Below, in pieces: positions 35,601-45,533 of a stretch of DNA of 64,000 nt. Both the position numbers and the translations under genes were made by a program. Every line of letters starts with the position of its first letter. Position 1 is the first letter of the stretch. Origin of the DNA: Flaveria trinervia (Eukaryota; Streptophyta; Magnoliopsida; Asterales; Asteraceae); the NCBI GenBank assembly GCA_025506515.1, contig CM046444.1, positions 117,347,930 through 117,411,929 of the forward strand, given 5' to 3'. The notes under the pieces are model-generated. The model was not told where the DNA came from and searched no databases. It worked only from the letters and a program-made list of their open reading frames with translations.

Positions 35601-38343
35601 CCGGATTGTACTCGGGCAAATCGAAGTTGGTAGAGTCCACCGCAGCACCACTACACAGTTCTCCGCTAAGGTTCCACCCCATATTTGTTACTGAATTCTC
35701 CGATATCCCCCATTGCCTGAACATTTCGTTTATAACTCTCGCTGCAACACCAGTTCCATTCAAATCAACATCATAATCACATTACTACTTACTACTTACT
35801 ACTTACATAAGGAGATCATAAAGAGGTACTGAATTTGAAATTCATCTCCAAATCTAACGTAACCCTAACCTAATTGACAAAATCTCAAAATTCAACGAGC
35901 ATTTACCTCACAACGAGCATTTAGCACCGGCTGACCTTCGCCAGCGGTCACTCCCGCCAAAAACTACGGTTGTCGTCACCGTAAACCACCGTGCTACCAC
36001 CGGCATTTGCCCGTTAAGGCGGGAAAATCGTAAAGGTCGGTGGATATGCATTCGAGATTTGTCAAAATTAACCCTCTACTCTACTTTCAGATTATTATGA
36101 ACTCACTATTTGTATTTCAACCAGTTCATGCGTGGAAAATCATATCAAGTAACACCGATTATACATCATTATCGGTGACCACCGTTATCGAAATAAATTG
36201 TATTAAAAATAAAATTACAAATAAAAAACAATAAAACCAAATAAAAAGTAGACTTAAAAACGTTGAACCAAACAGTTGAAACATAAAACATCTAAAAACA
36301 ATAAGTAAATCAATATAGGACCAACACCTTGCGACAAGGCCGTTAAATAGGGGAAGTATGCGTAAAATTTTGAAATAAACACGCAAGTTATGACATGTTA
36401 ACTCACAAAATTGAATCGAAATGTAAAACGAAAATAGTTTGAAATATAAAGGACTAAAATTGAAAGTAAAAAATATTAGAGATAAATTATAAAGATGTAA
36501 AAGTATTTGATCAAAATAAGGGTTATTAGATTTTAATAATCCCAGGTTTCATTTATTAGTCGGGATTAATCCCAACTCAGTAATGTTTACAAATGCTCCA
36601 TACTTTGAGTTTATTTTCCTTCAACGATCATTTACAACTGAGAGTTAACCCCATTAATTATTTGATAACATGGACTATTTTTGTAGCCAAAACAAAAAAC
36701 AAAAAGTTGGAATTTATCATCAGATTTGTCAAATTGAAACTTCTACACCCAAAAACTCGTCAATCTTCACCTTCTGATTTGAACCATCGAACTCGTTGGA
36801 TGTAGATTTTAGGTGATGATGAAGGTTAGACAATGAAGAACTGACTTAATTGAAACAAGACGGTGTTGGAGTTGAAAATGGCTCAAAATTAACCTCATTT
36901 CATAAAGAAAACTAATGATTGTTAACTTTCAGTTAGTAAAGGATTATTAGAGGAAAATAAGTTTAAAGTTAGAATTACATGTAAACATTTACCGAGTTAT
37001 TTTAATTAATCCCGACCAATAAAAATAAATGAAAGTTAAGATTATTAAAATTCAATAACCCTTAAAAGAAAAAGTTAAAGATTACAATAAAAAGACAAAA
37101 TGTAAGATGGATACAATTCACTTAGCAAATGATACAATCTATTATGTATAACCAAGTTGATAATTAATATATATATAGGAGATGGTTCCATTGAAAACCA
37201 TATTATAAATAAAAACCATGAAAACTATGGATTACATATATGTAATACATGTTATAAAGTATACAACTAAAAGTTACGTATATGTGTGTACGTGTTAACA
37301 AGTGTACAACCATAAGTTACGTACATATAACTCATACAAGTTATATATACATAAGTCGTTTCGTCATCATTGTCATTCCTTAGAGTTTAAACTATATAAT
37401 ATATAATGAATTCAACAAATAAAACTGAATTTTACTTAAATATACTTTAAAAAATAAAAAGTCGAAACAATTATAAATTATGTGATTGGGAAGTGACGTT
37501 TTCACGGTTTTCATTTATAAACATGGTTTTTATTTGATATTTCCCACATACATACATATATACATATATATATATAATTATCCGTACCTAATTAAAATTA
37601 AAATCATTAAAATATAATTTTTCCGTACCTAATTCGGTTGTAAAAACATTAAAATTATTATGGACGCGATTGTATACTAAAAGACTAGGTATCAATCATC
37701 ACCGATTCTTCGATCATTACCGCTTGTCACTAACCCGATCCACCTTGCTAGGCTTACTAAAAGCTGATGCAAAATTGCTAATAATCAACAAGTCTTAATT
37801 CGTACTAAAAAGTATATTGTTAACATGTTACTTGATTGAACAAAAATTTAATTCATGATGTGGATCGAGCTTGGCATGTTAGAGATTCAGTCTCTGTCCG
37901 AAGATCAAATAGCTCGATCACGCAAACTCGTGAGTAAATGTTTAAATGACAAATTGTTTGTTTAGTAATCATTCATTAAAATATGAAACTTTGGTTGGAA
38001 AAATATACGTCACTAATAGATCCATCACGAATATTTCCATCGGAGAATAGTACCCATGACCACTTATCTAACAGACCATCAGCGATAGATTCTCATCACT
38101 TTTATAGTAGTGTTGATTCATCGAGCTTGAATAAGCAAACTCGATTCATGAACTTAATATGTTAAGTTTTCAAAGAGATGAAAGGATCAGAAAAAAAAGT
38201 ATAACATAACTTAACCAACCTTCAGCTGGATCAGTGGTGTTTTGACCTCGAGCTACTGTGACCGTGATAATCAACCACCACCATCTTAACCTGATTCCGC
38301 CACCACCACCACCGCCACCGCCACCGGCCATTGTTGCTTCCAT
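26621..38343 (-). CDS. LRR-malectin receptor-like kinase, LRR subfamily VIII-2 (23 exons)
   Basis: Plasma-membrane receptor Ser/Thr kinase; ligand unknown. Exons from the start: 38220-38343, 35549-35741, 35338-35409, 34841-34912, 34664-34735, 34509-34580, 34260-34331, 33689-33760, 33537-33608, 32225-32290, 32065-32136, 31858-31929, 31654-31719, 31469-31534, 31237-31346, 30787-31157, 30006-30204, 29751-29920, 29136-29252, 28832-29042, 28504-28735, 28245-28395, 26621-26989. All donors and acceptors are GT/AG and phases join, giving about 1030 residues, the usual length. Exon 1 encodes a signal peptide after a poly-Gly run; exons 3-14 are mostly 72-base single LRRs; exons 16-17 malectin; exon 18 the membrane helix; exons 19-23 the kinase (GEGGFGPVY, IAVKQ, HRDVKASNVLLD, DFGLAK, APEY). 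Three one-base deletions between 29230 and 29803 break the frame, with a TGA at 29238-29240; they sum to three bases, so the kinase frame is regained. Probable relatives are At1g56130/At1g56140. Confidence 0.9.
26990..28244 (-). other. Last intron of the receptor kinase, AT-rich
   Basis: A 1255-bp intron, mostly AT-rich. On the minus strand CTAG followed by T at 27055-27058, preceded by a CACATATTATGCGTGG hairpin-like block, might be a degraded Helitron end. A short ATAG run occurs near 27495-27510. Confidence 0.4.
32352..32484 (-). repeat. 3' LTR of the TRIM-like element
   Basis: A 133-bp direct repeat of 33355-33484, with several substitutions and indels. On the plus strand it starts TGTAAGATGG and ends TCTAATA. 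Confidence 0.92.
32755..32975. repeat. Degenerate tandem repeat inside the TRIM-like element
   Basis: Three copies of a CGTAGATCAAGAGA-led unit start near 32767, 32848 and 32938. They are followed by purine-rich AAAAGAAA runs and a GGC..AGTGAC..GTCAGG block, spaced about 80-90 bases apart. Confidence 0.7.
33355..33484 (-). repeat. 5' LTR of the TRIM-like element
   Basis: A 130-bp copy adjoining the primer site at 33342-33354. It ends at the right copy of the GAAAC duplication. Confidence 0.92.
35742..38219 (-). other. First intron of the receptor kinase
   Basis: A 2478-bp AT-rich intron separating the signal-peptide exon from the first ectodomain exon. A short TACTTAC run lies at 35788-35806 and a GC-rich patch at 35925-36025 (CACCGGC..GCCAGCGG). 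No coding sequence recognised. Confidence 0.75.
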
Positions 38344-39141
38344 CTTACCTACAAAACTTCAACTGCTCCTTGACATTTTTTATATCTCAAATGACATACA
38401 AGTGTACACGAGTGAACGCAGATTTTATATAGTTTACTTTGTTGTTGGGGGTTGATAGGTCTCCTAACTGCAATGTTACTATTTTATTATGAGTTTGATT
38501 AGTAAAATGCTTGTAAACGTACACCTTGATAGTAATTTATATAAAGATCTTCAACAATGATGAATTGATGTGGATATTCTATTTGAAAAGTCAATGTATC
38601 ACTTTTCGAAATGTCAATCTGTCACTTCTCATTATTCAATATTGAGATATATTATTACGGGCCACCAAACTTACCTTTTATTATGTATTAAACCACCTAC
38701 TTTACGAGAGGGATATTATTTTCTTAAATGGGGAGGCGTTTATTAAATATCTAAGAGAATATGTTACGTATAGCAGTGTCTTTTAATATTTGATTATTCG
38801 AAAATATCTAAATGTTGTTTAATTACGTCTTGATCGAATTTAGATGTCAATTTTGATTGGTGTGTTATGATTTGATATGAAAAATTGCAGTCTGACTTGC
38901 ACTTGTGTCATGCTTGGTGATTACTTGACATTGGTGAAAGAACTTCGCCAAACGGGAGTGCTTGAATTGAATAATGTTTTTTAAACATAAGTTGCTCAAT
39001 GAAAGTCATAAATGAGAGTGAAGATGAAAGAAAGTGTGCACTTAGAGCACATTGTATGCGTTCATTGTTTGTGTGTGATGATTTGTAGAATGATATTAGT
39101 GATGATGATTTAATAAATGTAAGTATGTGATAGAGACCGTT
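38344..39141. promoter_or_regulatory. Upstream region of the receptor kinase gene
   Basis: About 800 bases between the kinase start codon and the copia B LTR. It must hold the 5' UTR and proximal promoter. I see no confident TATA box or named element. A copia LTR with enhancer-like repeats begins only 800 bases upstream. Confidence 0.4.
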
Positions 39142-39996
39142 TGTTGGATCAAGAAGAAGGCTGATGCAACCAAAACCAAATCACTTAGATAATTTTGGTG
39201 CTACATGCAAAGGCTTCTGAAGCTTAGCATGGAACTTCCGAAGGTTGTAGAGTTCTTCCGAATATAAAGTGAAAGATCAACTTCCGAAGACAGAACTCTA
39301 CTTCCAAAGTCAAGAGCATGCTTCCGAAGTTCAAGTCTTAGAAGAACAATCAGAAGACTACTTCCGAAGTATGAAGAAAAGAAGAAGTTCCCAAGTCTCG
39401 GAAGAAGCAGCCTCTTCCGAAGTATAAGTGGCTTCGGAAGTACTTGTTCTTCCGAAGCCATTTAACCTTCGGAAGACACTGCTATGAACCAGTGGACATA
39501 AGTATGGCCTCTGACACTCCGTTGTAAACCTCTGATACTGTATAGCGTTTCTCAAAGAGCCATGCAGTTAACCATACTTTATTCCACTATTTACCTTTTG
39601 TGATAGTACGTGTTACCAACTTTAGTTGGTGACAAAAGGTAAGTCAGGGACATGCCCTGACTATCATATCTCAGATAAGACTTTATCTAAGATACGTTAA
39701 ACTATAGTCTTGTAGTATAGGCTTTAGTTATAGGATCCCAGCTGGTATCAAAGTATATTCGGTTGTAGGTAGTTATATATAGTTTCTCATTGTAACTCGA
39801 AAAGATAAGCTTGTAAGAGTCTTGTAATATTTGAGTTGAGAAGCAATATATGCAAGTACCTTGAAAATTACTTTCTATGTTCTTTATTACTTACTATATT
39901 ATAATAAACTCTTATTGACTCTATCTTCATCCGAGTGTTGTTCAAAGTGAGTTTAAGAGAAAAACTAATTGTTAAGTGACCTTAACCGATCCTACA
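39142..39996 (+). repeat. 5' LTR of copia element B
   Basis: Begins TGTTGG and ends CCTACA, near-inverted ends, with the primer site two bases downstream. Its first 300 bases hold about ten copies of the 9-base palindrome CTTCCGAAG or its complement-type variant CTTCGGAAG (39230-39475). The solo LTR at 17266-18087 is a diverged relative, which confirms both boundaries. Confidence 0.88.
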
Positions 39997-40010
39997 ATTG
40001 GTATCAGAGC
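39997..40010 (+). other. Primer-binding site of copia element B
   Basis: ATTGGTATCAGAGC after the LTR contains TGGTATCAGAGC, complementary to the 3' end of initiator Met-tRNA. Confidence 0.92.
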
Positions 40011-40088
40011 TTCTTAGGCTTTTGATTGCGTGATATAACCATCCAAATCAAACTGTTTTTACTCCTCCCTACAACTCACTCACTCAAA

Positions 40089-41137
40089 ATGGTCCTTAAC
40101 AAATCCGAAGTAGAGATGTGAACAATGACAAAGGCTCCCATCATTACTCCTGAAAACTTCAGGTCGTGGAGCAGAAGAATGGAAGGCTTCATCAGATGCC
40201 AAGATAGAAAGATGTGAAACTCCATTGTCAACGGCCCGTATAAGCCAAAGGTGGCATCACCTGGTGGAAACGGTTCCATGATAGAAAAAGCCGTTGTAGA
40301 CTATTCTGACGAAGACCGAAAGAAGATAGACATCGACAGCAATGCTATGACCATTCTCATGACTGCGATACCGAACACCATCATGGTGGGGTTTGAGCAT
40401 TGTAAGTCTGCAAAGGAATTGTTTGATGCTCTTGCTCAGATGTACTCTAGCTCCAACGACTCAAAGAAGGACTCACTGAAGCAGCAGTTTGAGAACTTCA
40501 CTTGTATTGCTGGAGAGACCCTCGGCCACCAATATTTTAGGTATATGGATCTTATCTCCTCTCTTCAGTCTGTGAAGATCACTCCTGAACTCAGAGATCT
40601 CACGAGAAATTTCATGAGTGCTCTTCCAAACGAGTGGACATTTTACTATGTCTCTATCAAAAGGACAGAGAACTTGAACACTCTCACTATGACTAAACTT
40701 TACGACATCCTCTATGGATATCGTTTAGAGATGGAAAGTAAGAAGGGCCACCAAGCAAGCCGACCTCTGAGTCTTCCTGCTAGCAATGCTTTAATGGTTG
40801 CAGAAGGCTCGGCACCCCCACAACCTCAGCACTACCTAACTTACCAGCAGCCATCCTGCTCTTCTAGACCTTACATCACTTTTCCTGAGACTCCAAGGTC
40901 TCAACAGGCTCAACTCAATTCCTTTCAGGAAAGTTGTGCCTTTGTCTCAGGAAGTGGACACTCCGATGATTTTCAATACTATTTTGATGATCTTGAGTGT
41001 TTTAATCCAGACGATGTAGAGTATATGGACATTTTCCAACAGATGGCTCTTTTAACTTATAGAGCGAAGAAGATCTTTAAGAGAACTGGAAGAAAATTCC
41101 CTCAAAACCTAACTACCAGCAAGTTTGGGGTTGACAA
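40089..41137 (+). pseudogene. Copia element B gag, N-terminal part
   Basis: Gag forms the particle packaging element RNA. From ATG 40089 the frame reads a copia gag N terminus (KAPIITPENFRSWSRRMEGF) but carries two in-frame TGA codons (40119-40121 and 40215-40217), both where related proteins have Trp. It is open from 40218 through the gag core (KELFDALAQMYSSSNDSKKD, then LRDLTRNFMSALPNEW and TKLYDILYGYRLEME) to the acidic FDDLECFNPDDVEYMD segment and the basic AKKIFKRTGRKFPQN segment. It stops at the gypsy insertion at 41137 and resumes at 62960. Confidence 0.92.
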
Positions 41138-42369
41138 TGTCACACCCCAACCTTGACGGCGGAAACGTCAAGGAGTAAGGATTAAGATCGTTCACAGCCA
41201 CATAACGCTATTATTAAATCCATATATATTATTCATAAGTTTTAAAGGTACATTACAAACAAAAGTCTCAAATAAAGACGACATAATAAGAAATATAACA
41301 AGCTCATTCATTTAATTAACTAGGTCCATTCCTAGGTGTGAACAACTTCAAAAGTAGCGATAAAGCTTGAGTATTTTCTGAAACATGTTAAAAATAAAGG
41401 GTCAACATAATGTTGGTGAGATTTCCATAGTTTGCAATACATAAGTATATAAAAGATGGCAATTCATGTTGTGAGTTAGAGAACAAAGTAAACTAGCGAT
41501 GTAAGACAGAATGCACAATCAAACCTCGAGAAAGTTTTACAAGTCTCAAATGTTTACAAGTATATACGATTAGCTAAGTGTACTCGGATCAACCAAGCAG
41601 GCTTGTCTGGCCCATAGATCTAAGACTTCGCTAGGCTAGCAATAGTTAATGATTGTACATATATTCGACATTACATGGTAGTCACAAGGTTCAACTAATC
41701 ACAACATACAAGTAAATTGCCATAGGTTTACAAGAATCAAACGTGTTTACAAGTGCAAAGTTTATAATGTAACATGTTTCACCCAAAAAGTGTAAAAATA
41801 TAAAAAGGGGTATAGAAATACTCACTTGGTCAATAAATATATAATTGACGATTAATAAGAAATATAATAAGCAACGTTCCAACGTAGTTCTTCACAAGGT
41901 ACCTAAATATATATAATTACAAGATTTAATTGATAAGATTAATATTTAAACATGATCTAGGGTTCCAAGGGGGAATTTAAGCTTTGATATATAAAGTTCA
42001 TAATGAAAATACTTTTGTTTCCACTTTAATGAATATGATTTCATCAATATATCAATTTATCATAACGAAACAAATTTTTAATCGTTTGATATAATTAACA
42101 AAAATAATAAGTGTAAATACATTTTTACTTACAAAACTTATAATTTTATACAACAACATTTGAACCAATAATGATTTTAATGATTTAAATCATTATTTAA
42201 AGTCTTTTCTTTGTAATAAAAAACTAACTATAATTCTTGTTTATAAAAAATATTGAAATTTATTTAAGAAATAATTTTGTAGAAATTTGATAAAGTGGTT
42301 TACGAACAAATAAAGTTTATAAAGTTATCTTAATAATTTTTCACAATTTTTACATATTTTTTTGAAGGC

Positions 42370-42466
42370 TGAAATGCCTTAAAAAATTAGTGGAGGTTTC
42401 CGGGTTCGAACCCGGGACCTTGGGTTTAGAATGCATGAGTGTTACCAGTTGACTAAGGGCAGTTGC
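42370..42466 (-). other. tRNA-like (SINE-like) head within the element C LTR
   Basis: On the minus strand a pol III A-box-like TAGTCAACTGGTAA (42455-42442) is followed by a B box GGGTTCGAACCC (42413-42402) at tRNA-like spacing. Next come a short tail with the AAGGC/GCCTT hairpin and T/A-rich sequence. No acceptor stem closes it, so it is not a tRNA gene; a tRNA-derived SINE captured by the LTR fits best. The same block occurs in the other LTR at 61765-61830, with one base missing in the B box. Confidence 0.6.
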
Positions 42467-45328
42467 TGTCACACCCCCAAACCACAGCGGTTTCCCGCGG
42501 GGTGCGAACATCATGATTTCATAGTCACTAATCGACCACTACATGGTTTTGTAAAACATACATCTCAAATAAGTTTAAAATACATCATTGTTCAGAGTTA
42601 AATTTGCGGAAGCAATAGTAATAAAGTAATTGTTTCAAAACATGACAATTACGAAAATGAATGTCCCAAACAGCATGAACGGCCCTAAACATGAGATGTT
42701 CCATGCTAGCTTAACTTGGTGCATCTATCAATTACCTGAGAAAACATGCATGAAAAATGTCAACATAAGTTGGTGAGTTCACAGGTTTGAAAGTAATAGT
42801 AAATAGTGTAATGGACCACAAGTCTTTCCATGATTTGATTGTTGATCATACAATACTACATATTATATAAGCACCGCAACCGAAGCTAGACTGTAACTGT
42901 AACAAATTGCCCCTCCCATGCCTACCATAAGCATGAGTGTGAACAGGCTAATAATGCACCCGTTTAGACCTCCAGTCAAGATTAGGGTAATTAATCGGGT
43001 GGGGGTAGTCAAACCCAATAGTACTATCCATGATTACCTCGTTTTGAGAAATAAACTAACGGTCCGATAACATGGGACTTTATACGGTAAGTAAACAACT
43101 TATATAACATGTGAAATCATTAACAAGTAAATGTGTCCTGGAAAATAGTATTTGCATGTAATCTCCCCCAAAAGGAAAATAAGTAAAATGGGGCCGTGAA
43201 ACTCACCTGTAATGCACGCGTGAATTCTAGCAATAGTCTGTACGTATGATTGGTCTAGGAATCTCCTAAACAAATTCATAATATATTCATGAGGTCATGA
43301 TTACTAACCCAGATGGTCATGCATAACTCATCCACAAAGTTAGTTTTGAAAATGTCACTTGACTAATTAGACACGTCGAGTCGTAAATGTTTTATTTAGA
43401 TTCCTGTCTTCATATCTATCTTCCTAAAGTACATAATATATTAAATGTGTTTTATATGAAGTATAATGGTATTATACTTTCCATGTGTATGAGTTTCCCT
43501 TTTTTTATCAAATATCTTCAAAAGTTTACTTTATATGAATATGGGCATTTGACTGAATCAAAGGGATTTTTGGGTTGGTTGTCATCCTCTTTTCATGATA
43601 CAAAGAATTTTTATAAAATCTGATATTTTTACCATATTTAGATCTATGTCTTAGGATTCCACAAAGGTATATCTTGAAATATTTAGCTAGGTTTAAGTCC
43701 CTCGAAATGGGTCATGAAGCAACAGATGTCAGTGCAGCATTTTTCTGTACATGTCCAGGGATTTCACCTTTTTGAGGGGTCAAATTTTACATTCACAAAC
43801 AGAGCCTATAGTACTTTTAAACCTAACACTTTAAGCTAAGTTACCATAAAAGGAAAATCTCCATTTGGTTACTTTAAGCATAACTTATGCCTCAATCTTT
43901 CAGCCCTATCTATTCTGCCAAAAATTCAGGTTCAACACCTTAATTATGTTTGCACGTTTTGGATAGATTATATTCATCTAAAAATTTCAATGTTGGATGG
44001 GTTATAAACTAAACATCCTAAGGTTAATGTTAGGCTCAAGAAACTGTTCATTTGACCATGTTTAGGTCGAGTTATGGTGTCGAAAACATAGAACATAAAT
44101 CTGCCAGAAGATGTCTTACATGTTTTGTTACTTTTTAAACTTTGCTAGAGCACTTTTGGATGAGTTAGTGAACATGAACACATCATGGTGATGTATAGAA
44201 GATTAGAAACAAGGTGCTAACCTTAAACAAGCAAGGAGAAAGAGATGGTAGTCTTGAAATGCAAGGAAAGAAGACTTGATCCTTTGAACTAAGAATCAAC
44301 CAAGGAAAAGTAGAGAAGATGTTGTAGGATGCTTGGAAGCTTCAAGAGTCACTTGGTCTTCAAAAATGACACTTGATCACCCAATATTTGTAGAAAGTGA
44401 GTTGGGAATCAAATGAAGTGATGGTGATGTTTTCTTGGACGAATTTGAAGGGAGGAGAGAAGAGAAAGGAAGTTGGTGAAATGTGTAGGTAAATTGTGAA
44501 TGAGTTTTTGCTTTTAACATCCACCAATTCTTGTCATATGCTTGTAAGACTTATTGAGATTTGACAACTCTTACTCTTGGTCAAATTTGATGAGGGGAAG
44601 AGTGTCCAAAAGTAGAATGGAAGACGTAATTCTTTAATCACTTGGAAAGTAGTTGCATCAAAATGGAAACTCTTGGATTTACAAGTTAAGCAAGAATCTC
44701 TTCTTGAAAAGGAGAAAAGAAGAAAAGATGAAGTGATGGGTGGGTGGACGGTTTCAAGGGGGAAAATGGAGGTTTGGTTTTTAGTTTTTGTGTAGTATTG
44801 GGTATTTGGGTGGTATTTTGTGCATTATAATAATTTATATATATTTTAATATTCTACTCCTTACTTTTTAAAATAAATTAAAATTGTATAAGTACTTGTA
44901 TAATATCATATCATTTAATATTATGATATGTTAATGATACATCATGTATTAGTATTTGCGTTAAAAGGCTTCGTTCTGGGTAAAATATCAATTTACGCGA
45001 TTAGGTTTATTTATAAATTTGAGTTTTTCCCATGTATTTAATTGAAATCTAAAATACTTTGAACCAATGGAATATAAAATACTTTGAAATACCTTAAAAT
45101 ACTTATTAGTACATGTATTTTAATTATCACATATGTTCGTGTGCGCCGTTTGTATCACGTGTAAAAATGGTAATTACGCCGAATCACCGATGCATGAAAT
45201 GTAATGCATAAATTTTGCAATGTATGAAACAACTTCAAAAGTTGGAATTCAATTGAAAATCAAGTATTATAGGTGTAATTATAACCAAGTCAAGGTCGGG
45301 TATTGACCGGAAATTGCCGGTAGTCACA
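42467..45328 (-). repeat. Gypsy solo LTR nested in element C LTR
   Basis: A 2862-bp LTR that begins TGTCACACCCCC and ends TAGTCACA on the plus strand, with exact duplication GTTGC (42462-42466 and 45329-45333). It differs from the other gypsy LTRs in the window, so it represents a third family of similar design. No internal element sequence remains. Small frames inside (for example 43387-43623) are not supported as genes. Confidence 0.95.
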
Positions 45329-45533
45329 GTTGCCATGCCAAGACTGGTTTTAAAATCTTAAAAACATAATTATAAAGAAACCCCCAAATACAAGAACCCT
45401 AGATTGTTCTTGAATCAATTTGGACATCAATTTGATGATGTTAACGAATATACTCATGGGGCTTTTGTTCCCCATGATTAAACGATTGTTTAGGTGGGTT
45501 CAATTACCCGTTTTGATTATATATGATGTTAAG

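Noticed and set aside
35742..36050. First exon of the receptor kinase directly upstream of 35741
   Set aside because: The acceptor TGTTGCAG and phase demand an upstream exon; no signal peptide is encoded here, whereas 38220-38343 supplies one in the right phase.
39230..39475. Heat-shock elements in the copia LTR
   Set aside because: CTTCCGAAG has one base between TTC and GAA, not the two needed for the TTCnnGAA pair.
42400..42460. A genuine tRNA gene
   Set aside because: A and B boxes are present, but the ends do not form an acceptor stem and the block is duplicated with the LTR; SINE-like is a better call.
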